Assembly: GCF_042650605.1 (NCBI RefSeq)
Contig: NZ_JBHSBN010000002.1
Coordinates: forward strand, 522,510 to 586,509
Direction: 5' to 3'
DNA: 64,000 nt
Source: Micromonospora_J zhanjiangensis
GTDB lineage: Bacteria > Actinomycetota > Actinomycetes > Mycobacteriales > Micromonosporaceae
Positions 16,818 through 24,894 of the stretch are shown one piece after another. Under the pieces are notes generated by a model. The model saw nothing but the letters and a program-made list of their open reading frames with translations, had not been told where the DNA came from and made no database searches. The number at the start of each line of letters is the position of its first letter. The stretch's first letter is position 1. A program made the position numbers and the translations under genes.

Positions 16818-17481
16818 GGGGCGGCTGCGCGCGGGGCGGCTTCAGCTCCCACACGGTGGTGCGCTTGACGGTTACGCTCTCCAGCGTCTCCGGCACCGGC
16901 ACGTCGTACGCGCGCAGCGGGTGGAACCGGTCACGCGGCAGGTACGCCCGGTCCGGGTCACCGACCAGCACCCGCGCCCCGGCCCGGGCACCGCGCAGCA
17001 GGAACCGGAGCACCCGGTTCGCCATCTCCCCGCTGTAGAAGACGTCCCCGGCGAGCACCACCTCGGCGGCACCCGGGTCGCCGTCCAGGATGTCGCCCAG
17101 GGTCGCCTCGACCACCGCCGAGTTGGCGGCGGCGTTCAGGCCGATCGCGCTGACCGCCCGGGGGTCGACCTCGACGGCGCGTACCTCGGCGGCGCCGGCC
17201 CGGACGGCGGCGATCGCCACCAGGCCGGAGCCGGCGGCGAGGTCGAGCACCCGGCGTCCGGCGACCACCTCCGGGTGGTCGAGCAGGTAGCGTGCCAGGG
17301 CCTGGCCACCGGCCCAGGCGAAGGCCCAGAACGGCGGCGGCTGTTCGCTGCGGTACTCGCCCTCGGTCAGCTCCCACAGGCCGATCGCGTCGTCGGCCTG
17401 GTGCAGTCGGATCTCCGGGACGAACGGCACCGGCGCCAGCCGGGCGTGCAGGCGGACGAAGGCCGCCGAGGTTTCGGACAC
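16789..17481 (-). CDS. Class I SAM-dependent methyltransferase (ETFB-lysine/nicotinamide-N-methyltransferase-like)
   Basis: 230 residues. The SAM-binding motif I is VLDLAAGSGLVAIAAVRAGA, the acidic residue is in VRAVEVDP, and VVLAGDVFYSGEMANRVL fits the motif IV/post-I segment seen in the protein-lysine methyltransferase family that includes ETFB-KMT and PrmA relatives. The N-terminus (PEIRLHQADDAIGLWELTE...PPFWAFAWAGGQALARYLLDHPE) is typical of that group. It precedes and overlaps or abuts the P450 gene on the same strand, so the two may be co-transcribed. Confidence 0.82.
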   Translation of the reverse strand: MSETSAAFVRLHARLAPVPFVPEIRLHQADDAIGLWELTEGEYRSEQPPPFWAFAWAGGQALARYLLDHPEVVAGRRVLDLAAGSGLVAIAAVRAGAAEVRAVEVDPRAVSAIGLNAAANSAVVEATLGDILDGDPGAAEVVLAGDVFYSGEMANRVLRFLLRGARAGARVLVGDPDRAYLPRDRFHPLRAYDVPVPETLESVTVKRTTVWELKPPRAQPPRADRDRSTA

Positions 17482-17662
17482 GTCGCGATTCTGCCCGGTT
17501 ATTCACACCGGCGTGTCGCGGAGCGGCGGTTACCGGTTCACCACCCTGGGTGAAAGGGCACCCGATCATTGTCGCTGGGTGCGGAGAAAGCACCCTTCCA
17601 CCCGTTCCGGTGCGGCCATAGCGTTGTGGGTGTTTGTCAATCGGGTGGTGAACGGGGGCGTG

Positions 17663-18532
17663 ATGAGGGCGTGGCGGGTACCGGTACGGCTCGGCGCCGT
17701 GCTGATCTGCCTGACCGGTTACGGACTGCTCGCCGCCGCGCCGGCGGTGGCGGCGCCCGGCTTCGACACGGCGCTCACCGAGTTGCCGGGCCGGTTCACG
17801 CCCGGCGACCGGCCCGCCACCGTGACGGCGGTGGTGAGCAAGCAGTCCGGCAACGCCAACGACTGTCTCAAGGTCCGCTGGTCGATGGTGGTCCGGGTGG
17901 AGGGCCTGCGGTTGGACCAGGTCGGCGTCGACCGGATCGAGGACAGCGGTTCCTTCCCGTTCGAGGTCCGGATTGAGGGGGACGCCGCGCGCCTCACCGA
18001 CCGGCAGTTCGACCCGGGAACGCTGTGCCGCAACCAGACGGTCACGGCGCGTTACCAGATTGCGGTCGCCAAGGAGGTGACCGACGGCAAGATCACTCTG
18101 GAGGTCCAGGCGCTCGACGAACGGTCCCGGGTGCTCGCCCGGCAGAGTGCCAGCCGTGAGGTGATCAGCGAGCGGGCCCAGCCGCCGGCGGCCACGGCCG
18201 CTCCGTCCGCCGCGCCGAGCCCCACCGAGTCGGTCGAACCGGCGCCCACCGAGGAACCGAGCGCCGAGGCCACCGTCGGCCCGGCCGCCGGCACCGGCGG
18301 CGGTACCGGACGCGCCGACCGGGCGTCGGCCAGCGGCGGGATCGGTGCGGTGCAGATCGCCTTCCTGATCGGTGGCCTGCTGGTCTTCCTCGGCGCCGGC
18401 CTGCTGCTCCGGCTGCGCCGGTTGGTCAAGCCGGTGGACGAGGTCGCGGCGGTCGCCGCCGGTGCGCCGCCGAGCTGGATGCAGGCCCCACCCCGCCGCG
18501 GGCGGCGCGGGACGGCGCGGATGCGCCGCTGA
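17663..18532 (+). CDS. Secreted, membrane-anchored protein of unknown function
   Basis: 289 residues. Layout: signal peptide (RLGAVLICLTGYGLLAAAPAVAA); an extracellular domain of about 150 residues with two cysteines, rich in beta-strand patterns (TVTAVVSKQ..., VRWSMVVRVEGLRL..., VTARYQIAVAKE); a Pro/Ala/Glu linker; a membrane helix (GAVQIAFLIGGLLVFLGAGLLL); and a basic cytoplasmic tail. It is built like a cell-surface adhesin or sensor stalk, but I do not recognise the domain. ATG 17663 follows GGGGGCGTG; the frame is open upstream but the signal peptide fixes the start. Confidence 0.75.
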   Translation: MRAWRVPVRLGAVLICLTGYGLLAAAPAVAAPGFDTALTELPGRFTPGDRPATVTAVVSKQSGNANDCLKVRWSMVVRVEGLRLDQVGVDRIEDSGSFPFEVRIEGDAARLTDRQFDPGTLCRNQTVTARYQIAVAKEVTDGKITLEVQALDERSRVLARQSASREVISERAQPPAATAAPSAAPSPTESVEPAPTEEPSAEATVGPAAGTGGGTGRADRASASGGIGAVQIAFLIGGLLVFLGAGLLLRLRRLVKPVDEVAAVAAGAPPSWMQAPPRRGRRGTARMRR

Positions 18533-18599
18533 CCCGGGTACGCCGGCCGCCACTCCCCGGCGTCGCGGTGGACAGCATCGGTATCCCGCGTCCGTCAAC

Positions 18600-18624
18600 T
18601 TTACAAAAGATCTCTTCTTGTAAA
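18600..18624. promoter_or_regulatory. Inverted repeat ahead of alkB, candidate TetR operator
   Basis: TTTACAA-N11-TTGTAAA, with perfect 7-bp arms, lies 53 bp before the alkB start in otherwise very GC-rich DNA. Size and symmetry fit a TetR-family operator, and a TetR gene lies 1.7 kb downstream at 20550. The pairing of regulator and site is inference. Confidence 0.5.
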
Positions 18625-18677
18625 TCGCGCGGTGGGGTGCCACAGTCGGTCCGAAGGCGACCGACGGGAGGCCCACG

Positions 18678-19841
18678 ATGGCTGTCAGCACCGAACCGGC
18701 GGCCGGCGCCGCGCCCTGGCGGGACGCCCGCAAACCCCTCTGGCCGCTCGCCCTGGTCGTGCCGGTCCTACCGTTCGTGGGATACCTGGTCTGGCGTGCC
18801 GGGGGTGGGGCGGTGGGTTGGTTCCTCACCCCGGCCCTGGTCTTCGTCCTGATCCCCGTCGTCGACCTGCTGATCGGCGAGGACCGGCGCAACCCGCCCG
18901 ACGAGGCGGTGCCCCGGTTGCAGCGGGACGGCTACTACCGGTGGCTGACCTACCTCTACCTGCCGGCGCAGTACGCCGCGCTGATCGTCTGCTGCGCGGT
19001 CTGGGCGTCCGGTGACGTCGGTGCGCTCGACCGGGTCGGCCTCGTCGCCACCGTGGGGGTGGTGAACGGCATCGCCATCAACACCGCGCACGAACTGGGC
19101 CACAAACGGGAGCGGGCCGAGCGGTGGCTGTCCAAGGTGGCCCTGGCACCGACCGGCTACGGGCACTTCTACGTCGAGCACAACCGGGGCCACCACACCC
19201 GGGTCGCCACGCCCGAGGACCCGGCCAGTGCCCGACTCGGCGAGACGTACTGGGGATTCTGGCCGCGTACGGTGCTGGGCAGCCTGCGGTCGGCCTGGCG
19301 GTTGGAGACCGGCCGGTTCCGCATCCGCGGCCGCACGCCCTGGACCTGGCGCAACGACATCCTCAACGCCTGGTCGATGACGCTTGTGTTGTCCGTCGCG
19401 CTGGTGGGTGTCTTCGGGCCGGGCGTACTGCCGTTCCTGCTGGCCCAGGCGGTGGTCGGCTTCTCCCTGCTGGAGGTGGTCAACTACCTGGAGCACTACG
19501 GGCTGGCCCGGCAACGCACCGCAGCCGGTCGCTACGAGAAGGTCGACCCGAGGCACAGCTGGAACAGCGACCGCACGGTCACCAACGTCTTCCTGTTCCA
19601 ACTGCAGCGGCACAGCGACCACCACGCCAATCCGCTGCGGCGCTACCAGGCCCTGCGCACCTTCGACGTCTCGCCGCAACTGCCGGCCGGGTACGCGACA
19701 ATGGTGCTGGTCGCGTTGGTCCCGCCGCTGTGGCGGCGGATCATGGACCACCGGGTGCTCGCCCATTACGGCGGCGACCCGGCCCTGGCCAACGTCCATC
19801 CGCCGGCCCGCGACCGCCGGTCAGCCCGCCGCCCGGACTGA
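18678..19841 (+). CDS. alkB: Alkane 1-monooxygenase
   Basis: 387 residues. A membrane di-iron hydroxylase that oxidises n-alkanes to 1-alkanols. All histidine boxes are present: HELGHK, EHNRGHH, the NYLEHYGL signature and LQRHSDHH. Four to six hydrophobic helices surround them. Rubredoxin, the usual electron donor often encoded next door or fused, is not present here. The start ATG at 18678 has a GGGAGG element upstream. The 3' end overlaps the convergent DinB-like gene by 21 bp. Regulation may involve the inverted repeat at 18600. Confidence 0.95.
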   Translation: MAVSTEPAAGAAPWRDARKPLWPLALVVPVLPFVGYLVWRAGGGAVGWFLTPALVFVLIPVVDLLIGEDRRNPPDEAVPRLQRDGYYRWLTYLYLPAQYAALIVCCAVWASGDVGALDRVGLVATVGVVNGIAINTAHELGHKRERAERWLSKVALAPTGYGHFYVEHNRGHHTRVATPEDPASARLGETYWGFWPRTVLGSLRSAWRLETGRFRIRGRTPWTWRNDILNAWSMTLVLSVALVGVFGPGVLPFLLAQAVVGFSLLEVVNYLEHYGLARQRTAAGRYEKVDPRHSWNSDRTVTNVFLFQLQRHSDHHANPLRRYQALRTFDVSPQLPAGYATMVLVALVPPLWRRIMDHRVLAHYGGDPALANVHPPARDRRSARRPD

Positions 19842-20465
19842 GGCCGTGGCCCGGGCCGGAGCGGTCGCGCCGGCCGGGGCCGCGGCCCGCGGCGGCCGCC
19901 AGCCCGGGTCGCGGCCGAACGAGGCGATCAGCCGGTCCTGCTCCCCGGCCCCCGCCGGTACGTCGATCCCGGGCCGGATCAGGTTGCCCTCCTGGTAGAG
20001 GCGCATCCGGTCGACGAACCAGCAACTCGCCTCGTGCACCACCTCGGCGTCCAGCCGCGGATCGGCGCGGATCGCCACCGCCAGGTCCCAGGCGTGCACC
20101 AGGTGCTCGGTCATCAGCTGCCGCAGGTACTCGACGGCCGGGGTCGGGCCCGCCGACAGCCGCACCGTACGGTCCAGCGCGCCGGGTTCGCTCATTGCCA
20201 GGTCGGCCGCCGCGGCGGCGGCCAGCGCGGCGCCGGCCGGATCCGACCCGACCAGATCACCGTCCAGCTCGTCGCCGACCTCCTCGATGGTGGCGCCGGC
20301 GATGAGTCGCGCGGTCCACCGGTCCTCGCTGACCACGTGGCTGATCAGGTCGTAGACGGACCAATCGGTGCACGGGGTCGGCGCCGACCAGAGGTCGGAA
20401 CTGACCTGGGTGGCGCGTGCGGTGAACTCGTTGAGACTGCGGCGGTAGAGCTCCAGCGGATCCAT
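19821..20465 (-). CDS. TIGR03086-type metal-binding protein (DinB/mycothiol-dependent maleylpyruvate isomerase fold)
   Basis: 214 residues. An N-terminal four-helix DinB-like domain begins DPLELYRRSLNEFTARATQV, and PTPCTDWSVYDLISHVVSEDRW gives the first metal His, with MTEHLVHAWDLAVAI giving further ligands. This matches the actinobacterial TIGR03086 family. Relatives transfer or use mycothiol. The C-terminal tail after about residue 185 is low-complexity Ala/Pro/Arg. The gene is convergent with, and overlaps the end of, alkB. Confidence 0.85.
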   Translation of the reverse strand: MDPLELYRRSLNEFTARATQVSSDLWSAPTPCTDWSVYDLISHVVSEDRWTARLIAGATIEEVGDELDGDLVGSDPAGAALAAAAAADLAMSEPGALDRTVRLSAGPTPAVEYLRQLMTEHLVHAWDLAVAIRADPRLDAEVVHEASCWFVDRMRLYQEGNLIRPGIDVPAGAGEQDRLIASFGRDPGWRPPRAAAPAGATAPARATASVRAAG

Positions 20466-20549
20466 AAGCCCGATTGTGAGGCATTTGTAACGTTCTGGGG
20501 GCGGTTTTGGCGGGGTGCTCGGCTTCGGGGTCCGGCTGCGCCGGCCGGA

Positions 20550-21170
20550 TCAGTCCAGCTGGTCGGGGGTCAGGCCGACCTCCCGGGCGGTGGCCAGGCG
20601 TACCCATTCGGTGAGCTGGCGGCGGGTGATCACCCGGTCGTGCACCGCCACCTGGACCGCCAACCCGTCCATCAGGGCATTGATCCGCCAGGCGGCGCCG
20701 GCCGGGTCCGCGCAGGTGAAGGTCCCGTCGAGGACGCCGGCCGCGATGATGGTGGTCAGATCCTGCTTCCAGCGCAGGTCCAACCGCCGGGACACCTTTT
20801 CCAGCTCCGGAGTGCGCAACGACTCCGCCCAGCCGTCGATCCACATGGCCCACGAGGTGGACCGGCCGGCCGGTGAGTACAACTTGATGATCCGCTTCAG
20901 CTTGGTCAGCGGCGGGGCGGCGGAGCGCATGACCGCGTCCAGCCGGGCCAGGTCCTGCTCCGCCGCGTACGCGAAGGCCCGCGCCAGCAGTCGTTCCTTG
21001 GTCGCGAAGTGGTAGAAGACGAGGGCCTGACTCACCCCGGCGGCGTTCGCGACGTCCGCCGTACGGGTGTTGGCGAGCCCGCGTTCCACGATGACGTCGC
21101 ACGCCGTGCGCAGCAGCGAATCAAGGCGGACCTCTGCCGCACGTCTCGTCACGCGGCTACCGTAACGCAT
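20550..21170 (-). CDS. TetR-family transcriptional regulator
   Basis: 206 residues from the ATG at 21170; a longer form starting at 21218 is possible. HTH: LLRTACDVIVERGLANTRTADVANAAGVSQALVFYHFATKERLLARAFAYA, with the recognition helix SQALVFYHF. The C-terminal ligand-binding domain (SPAGRSTSWAMWIDGWAESLRTPELEK..., ITRRQLTEWVRLATAREVGL) resembles the BetI-type group. It is transcribed away from the tRNA operon. It is the nearest candidate to bind the inverted repeat in front of alkB. Confidence 0.88.
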   Translation of the reverse strand: MRYGSRVTRRAAEVRLDSLLRTACDVIVERGLANTRTADVANAAGVSQALVFYHFATKERLLARAFAYAAEQDLARLDAVMRSAAPPLTKLKRIIKLYSPAGRSTSWAMWIDGWAESLRTPELEKVSRRLDLRWKQDLTTIIAAGVLDGTFTCADPAGAAWRINALMDGLAVQVAVHDRVITRRQLTEWVRLATAREVGLTPDQLD

Positions 21171-21459
21171 GGCCGTGAATACGGGGAGTGACCGTCCGGC
21201 ATGTTGGTCGATGAACAAGAGTCAACAAGAAGACACCCCGCCGGCCTTGAAGTGAGCAGGCGACAAGGTCCGCGGCCGGCTCGGTGCCGAGCCCGGGGGT
21301 GGCGGGATCCTGGCCGGATGATCTCCGATCCAGGCTCCTAGGATGCTTTGGCCGACGTGCGGGGCGTCACCCGGAACATCCCCGGACGCCCAAATCCAAG
21401 ATCAAAACCAGTGAGCAAAACGTTACTGTCCGGAGCCGACCCGCCAGGGGGACCCCGAG

Positions 21460-21489
21460 TTGGCATCTGCTGCCGGGCTCGGCTAAAGT
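21460..21489 (+). promoter_or_regulatory. Promoter of the tRNA operon
   Basis: TTGGCA at 21460-21465 and TAAAGT at 21484-21489, spaced 18 bp, lie 32 bp before the first tRNA. No other good sigma-70-like pair lies between the TetR gene and the tRNAs. Confidence 0.5.
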
Positions 21490-21521
21490 TCTCATTCGTC
21501 ACCGGGAAGCGCCGGAGACAA

Positions 21522-21594
21522 GCGGACGTAGCGCAGCTGGTAGCGCATCACCTTGCCAAGGTGAGGGTCGCGGGTTCGAATCCCGTCGTCCGCT
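21522..21594 (+). tRNA. tRNA-Gly (GCC)
   Basis: Acceptor GCGGACG pairs with CGTCCGC, the D arm is present, the anticodon loop TTGCCAA has anticodon GCC at 21555-21557, and the T loop is GGTTCGAATCC. The discriminator base is T and CCA is not encoded. First gene of a three-tRNA operon. Confidence 0.96.
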
Positions 21595-21628
21595 CGGAGA
21601 TGCCGCCACGCATGTCGGGGGCAACCTC

Positions 21629-21699
21629 GGTGGAGTGGCCGAGAGGCGAGGCAACGGCCTGCAAAGCCGTGTACACGGGTTCAAATCCCGTCTCCACCT
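21629..21699 (+). tRNA. tRNA-Cys (GCA)
   Basis: Acceptor GGTGGAG pairs with CTCCACC, the anticodon loop CTGCAAA gives anticodon GCA, and the T loop is GGTTCAAATCC. The discriminator is T and CCA is not encoded. It lies 34 bp after tRNA-Gly. Confidence 0.96.
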
Positions 21700-21713
21700 C
21701 GGCACCAAGACGA

Positions 21714-21788
21714 GGGCGATTGGCGCAGTGGGAGCGCGCTTCCTTGACACGGAAGAGGTCACTGGTTCAAACCCAGTATCGCCCACCA
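21714..21788 (+). tRNA. tRNA-Val (GAC), with encoded CCA; integration target of the island
   Basis: Acceptor GGGCGAT pairs with ATCGCCC, the anticodon loop TTGACAC has GAC at 21746-21748, the T loop is GGTTCAAACCC, and CCA is encoded at 21786-21788. It is the intact copy. Its 3' half plus terminator recurs at 40190, which marks it as the attachment site of the adjoining island. Confidence 0.97.
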
Positions 21789-21838
21789 GCTATATGAGCA
21801 GCTCAAACGGCTCGTTACCAGAATTCTGGTAACGAGCC
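21744..21838 (+). repeat. Left copy of the 95-bp island attachment repeat (attL)
   Basis: Runs from the anticodon loop of tRNA-Val through its 3' end, CCA and the following terminator stem. The same 95 bp occur in direct orientation at 40190-40284 with three differences (one in the T loop, two in the terminator region). Insertion into a tRNA 3' end that regenerates the tRNA is the hallmark of tyrosine-integrase elements. Confidence 0.88.
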
Positions 21839-21841
21839 GTT
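21806..21841 (+). terminator. tRNA operon terminator, perfect 36-bp palindrome
   Basis: AACGGCTCGTTACCAGAA and its exact complement, followed by a T-rich stretch (GTTTTGTT), lie 17 bp after tRNA-Val CCA. Most of it is part of the attachment repeat, so a second, imperfect copy lies at 40253-40284. Confidence 0.85.
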
Positions 21842-21856
21842 GTTTTGTTGCCCCTT

Positions 21857-21883
21857 ACATTGGGAGCACATTGGGAGCACATG
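21857..21883. repeat. Tandem 11-bp repeats beside attL, candidate integrase arm sites
   Basis: ACATTGGGAGC occurs twice back to back (21857-21867 and 21868-21878), followed by a partial third copy (ACATG). Short direct repeats at this distance from the core are typical binding sites for the arm domain of a tyrosine integrase. The remaining stretch up to 22016 shows no gene. Confidence 0.4.
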
Positions 21884-22016
21884 ATCGTCTACCTCCTCTG
21901 AAGGGCCGGGATGGTCACGTGTTGTCGGGCTGGATGCGTATCGGGCCGGGTGAAACGACGCCCCGGGCGGTGCCGGTGTGGCGCCGCCCGGGGCTGGCTG
22001 GGTTGTTGGGTTAGAC

Positions 22017-22205
22017 CGTGTTTCGTAAGGGCTTGTGGGATGTGAGGTAGGCCCGGCGTGGCGGTGATCGATAAAGGTTGAGGTCTCCGGTAGATCGGTT
22101 AGCGACCAAGCAAACCGAGAACCTTCCGGAGACCTCGTGCCCAGGGTAGCGGCAGCGAGGCGGCACGATCTCACCGACGCTCAGTGCCCGCCACTCGGAC
22201 TGGGG
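22017..22205 (+). mobile_element. Remnant of an IS5-family-like insertion sequence (left end and transposase start)
   Basis: A GTG at 22137 opens PRVAAARRHDLTDAQ, the usual N-terminus of IS5-type transposases (RRHxLTDAxW). The frame then degenerates, losing the tryptophan and the LLP segment, and no DDE domain follows. Ahead of it lies an 11-bp inverted repeat (GAGGTCTCCGG at 22080-22090 and its complement at 22126-22136) and a GACCGTGTTTCGTAAG segment that resembles an IS end. Only about 190 bp survive. Confidence 0.5.
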
Positions 22206-22260
22206 ATGCGAGCCGTTCGGCCCGTCGAGCAAGACCCGCATTTCGGTGTAGCGCAAGCCC

Positions 22261-22293
22261 TGAGCCCGCCCCCGGGAACCGGGGGCGGGCTCA
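22261..22293. terminator. Terminator of the ABC transporter operon
   Basis: A 15-bp perfect inverted repeat (TGAGCCCGCCCCCGG and its complement) with a 3-nt loop lies just beyond the permease stop at 22300 on the minus strand. Confidence 0.75.
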
Positions 22294-22299
22294 GACGCG

Positions 22300-23292
22300 T
22301 CAGCTGGAGCGGTGCCGGATCCACCAGAAGCCGAACGCGGCCAGCAGCAGCGTGACCCCGAGGTACATCGAGAGTTCGATCCACTGGAACGGCCAGTAGC
22401 GGTCGGCCGGCTGGTAGGTGTAGCTGAAGTGCAGGTTCTGGCGGGCGATACAGGCCATGTTCTCGGCCTGCCGGTCCTTCTCGCACGCCACTGCCTGCTG
22501 GTTGGTGTATGGGGTGCCGTCGGCGTTGAGCACCTTGGCCTCCTCGGACAGGGACCAGGCGCCCGCCATGGTGTAGCCCAGGATCACGGCGCCGTGGTCG
22601 TTGATGCCGAAGGCGTCCGACCGGCTCATCGCGTCCTCGTCGAACGCCACGGTGGTCGTCACCGGCGTCATGAAGTGCTGGCGGACCACATTGGGCACGA
22701 CGATCAGCTGGACGACGGTGAACACTGCCAAGGTCAGCGCCATGGCCAGCAGCGTGCGGCGCATGACGAGTCCGATGACGGTGCCGAGGACGAACGCGAA
22801 GGCGGCGTAGCCGAGGGGGACGACGTTGCGGGTGGCGAAGTGCAACGCGACGAAGCGGTCTCCGATGAACTGGTCGTAGCGGCTCGCGCTCCAGGTGAGC
22901 AGGAGGCTGAACAGGCCGGTGACCGCGACGCTGGCGAGCGCGAGGAATACCAGCTTGGTCGCCAGCCAACGGGTGCGGGTCACGCTCTGGTTCCAGACCA
23001 GGCGGTCGGTCCGCTCCTCCAGCTCCCGGGTGATCAGGGGCGCACCCCAGAAGGTACCGATGAGGGAGGGGGTGACCAGGAGCAGCACGCTGATGATTGT
23101 GAGCTGGCCGCTGTATGCCTCGTTGAAAGCGTGCCGGGCGGTGGCGCAGTCGCTGGGCTGGCAGCCCACGACTTCGGTGTAGTCGTCGCGGATGCGGAAG
23201 CCGAGGTACACCAGGTAGACCGCGACCGCGGCCAGCGCGGCGGCGGCGACCAGGGCCTGGGTCCGAAACTGCCGCCAGGTCAGCCAGATCAT
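22300..23292 (-). CDS. ABC-2 type transporter permease
   Basis: 330 residues with about six membrane helices. It opens MIWLTWRQFRTQALVAAAALAAVAVYL, a common start of actinobacterial antibiotic-exporter permeases, and has a large external loop between helices 1 and 2 with two cysteines (VGCQPSDCAT). A second long external loop before the last helix (SEEAKVLNADGTPYTNQQAVACEKD...) is also Cys-containing. It follows its ATPase with a 4-bp overlap. The divergent two-component system at 24240-25992 probably regulates it. Confidence 0.85.
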   Translation of the reverse strand: MIWLTWRQFRTQALVAAAALAAVAVYLVYLGFRIRDDYTEVVGCQPSDCATARHAFNEAYSGQLTIISVLLLVTPSLIGTFWGAPLITRELEERTDRLVWNQSVTRTRWLATKLVFLALASVAVTGLFSLLLTWSASRYDQFIGDRFVALHFATRNVVPLGYAAFAFVLGTVIGLVMRRTLLAMALTLAVFTVVQLIVVPNVVRQHFMTPVTTTVAFDEDAMSRSDAFGINDHGAVILGYTMAGAWSLSEEAKVLNADGTPYTNQQAVACEKDRQAENMACIARQNLHFSYTYQPADRYWPFQWIELSMYLGVTLLLAAFGFWWIRHRSS

Positions 23293-24125
23293 GCCGCACC
23301 GCCGATCGACGCGACCGCGGCGCGGGTCATATATGCCATGCCCAGGTCCTCGAGGTCGACTGGCTGCGCGCCCGGCACGGCGGCGTCGCAGCGCACGAGG
23401 TCCTCATGAATTCGCTCGGCGCTGGGCGGCAGGGGACCGGCCACCCGGTGGTGCACGGCCAGCAAGTCGGCGACGTCGCCCACCAGCTGGACCCGGCCGG
23501 CGGCCAGCACGATGAGGTGGTCGCAGACCTGTTCCAGGTCCCCGAGCAAATGCGAGGACAGCACGACGCTGACCCCGAGTTCGGCGACGAAGTCGAGCAG
23601 GTCGCGCAGGAACGCCCGGCGGGCCAACGGGTCCAGCGCCGCGACCGGTTCGTCGAGGATGAGCAGCTCGGCGCGCTTGGCGGCGGCGATGGTGAGGGCC
23701 AGCTGGGCGCGCTGCCCGCCGGAGAGCCGGCCGGCCTTCTGCGCGGGGTCGAGGCCGAGCCGCTTGACCCGCCGCTCGGCGAGCGGCCGGTCCCAGCGCG
23801 GGTTGAGCCGAGCGCCGAGCCGCAGGTGGTCAGCGACCGACAGGCCGCGGTAGACCGGGGCGTCCTGCGCGACGAACCCGACCCTGGCCAACTGGGCTGC
23901 GCCGCCCCCCGGGCGGTTGCCGAGCACCTCGATGCTGCCCGTCGTGGGCGCGACTATTCCGCAGGTCAGTCCGAGCAGCGTGGACTTGCCGGCGCCGTTG
24001 GGGCCGACCAGGCCGACGATCCGCCCGGGCGGTACGCGCAGGGTGCAGTCGGCCAGGGCGGTCGTGCGGCCGTACCGTTTGCCGAGCCCCCCGGCCTCGA
24101 TGACCGGTGTCGTTGCTGTCGCCAC
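23289..24125 (-). CDS. ABC transporter ATP-binding protein
   Basis: 278 residues. Walker A GPNGAGKST, signature LSGGQ, Walker B LLILDEP, and the switch His in VVLSSHLL are all present. The start is the GTG at 24125, preceded by a weak AGGGGAT; the longer open frame upstream covers the divergent regulator gene in antisense. Its stop overlaps the permease start. The C-terminal 60 residues (DLLAVHHRVAGPLPPSAERIHEDLVRCDA...) resemble the regulatory tail of antibiotic-export ATPases. Confidence 0.9.
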   Translation of the reverse strand: MATATTPVIEAGGLGKRYGRTTALADCTLRVPPGRIVGLVGPNGAGKSTLLGLTCGIVAPTTGSIEVLGNRPGGGAAQLARVGFVAQDAPVYRGLSVADHLRLGARLNPRWDRPLAERRVKRLGLDPAQKAGRLSGGQRAQLALTIAAAKRAELLILDEPVAALDPLARRAFLRDLLDFVAELGVSVVLSSHLLGDLEQVCDHLIVLAAGRVQLVGDVADLLAVHHRVAGPLPPSAERIHEDLVRCDAAVPGAQPVDLEDLGMAYMTRAAVASIGGAA

Positions 24126-24239
24126 GGTGCGATCCCCTATCTCGAGTAGATGTGGGGCCAGTTCTAGCCAGCCGGCGGTCACAGCACGGTCCGCGCGGCT
24201 GTGACCGCACTGTGACGCCGGCGCGGATACCCTCGGCGG

Positions 24240-24893
24240 ATGAGGGTGCTCGTGGTCGAGGATCAGGTGGCGCTCGCCGACTCGGTGGCGCGGGTGCTGC
24301 GCCGCGAGGGGATGGCGGTCGACGTCGCCTACGACGGCGCCGCCGCGCTGGAGCGCACCGCGGTGCTCGGCTACGACGTCGTCGTGCTCGACCGCGACCT
24401 GCCCGGCGTGCACGGCGACCAGGTGTGCCGCGCGCTGGTGGCCCGGGAGTCGCTCAGCCGGGTGCTGATGCTGACCGCCTCGGGCACCGTCGCCGAGCGC
24501 GTGGAGGGGCTCGGGCTGGGCGCCGACGACTATCTGCCCAAGCCGTTCGCCTACGTCGAGCTGGTGGCCCGGATCCGCGCGGTCGGCCGCCGCTCCCGTC
24601 CGGCCGCCCCGCCGGTCCTCGTGCACGGCGACGTGCGGCTCGACCCGGCGCAGCGGATCGCCACCCGGGCCGGGGCGCGGCTGGCGCTGAGCCCGAAGGA
24701 GTTCGCCGTGCTCGAGCACCTGCTCACCGCTCAGGGCCGGGTGGTCTCCGCGGAGGAGCTGCTCGACCGGGTGTGGGACGAGGCCGCCGACCCGTTCACC
24801 ACGACGGTCAAGGCGACGATCAACCGACTCCGGGCGAAGCTCGGCGACCCGCCGCTGATCGTGACGGTCGCCCGCGCCGGCTACCGGATCTGA
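24240..24893 (+). CDS. OmpR/PhoB-family response regulator
   Basis: 217 residues. Receiver with Glu7-Asp8, phospho-acceptor Asp51 (VVLDRDLPG), TAS and KPF motifs; winged-helix effector domain (LSPKEFAVLEHLLTAQGRVVSAEELLDRVWDE...TTTVKATINRLRAKL). It starts 114 bp from the divergent ABC ATPase and is followed one base later by its kinase. It probably controls the transporter. Confidence 0.93.
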   Translation: MRVLVVEDQVALADSVARVLRREGMAVDVAYDGAAALERTAVLGYDVVVLDRDLPGVHGDQVCRALVARESLSRVLMLTASGTVAERVEGLGLGADDYLPKPFAYVELVARIRAVGRRSRPAAPPVLVHGDVRLDPAQRIATRAGARLALSPKEFAVLEHLLTAQGRVVSAEELLDRVWDEAADPFTTTVKATINRLRAKLGDPPLIVTVARAGYRI

Positions 24894-24894
24894 C

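Noticed and set aside
21815..22174. 119-codon minus-strand frame just inside the island
   Set aside because: It runs through the tRNA terminator palindrome and the 11-bp repeats, has no domain and ends in sequence dictated by the palindrome.
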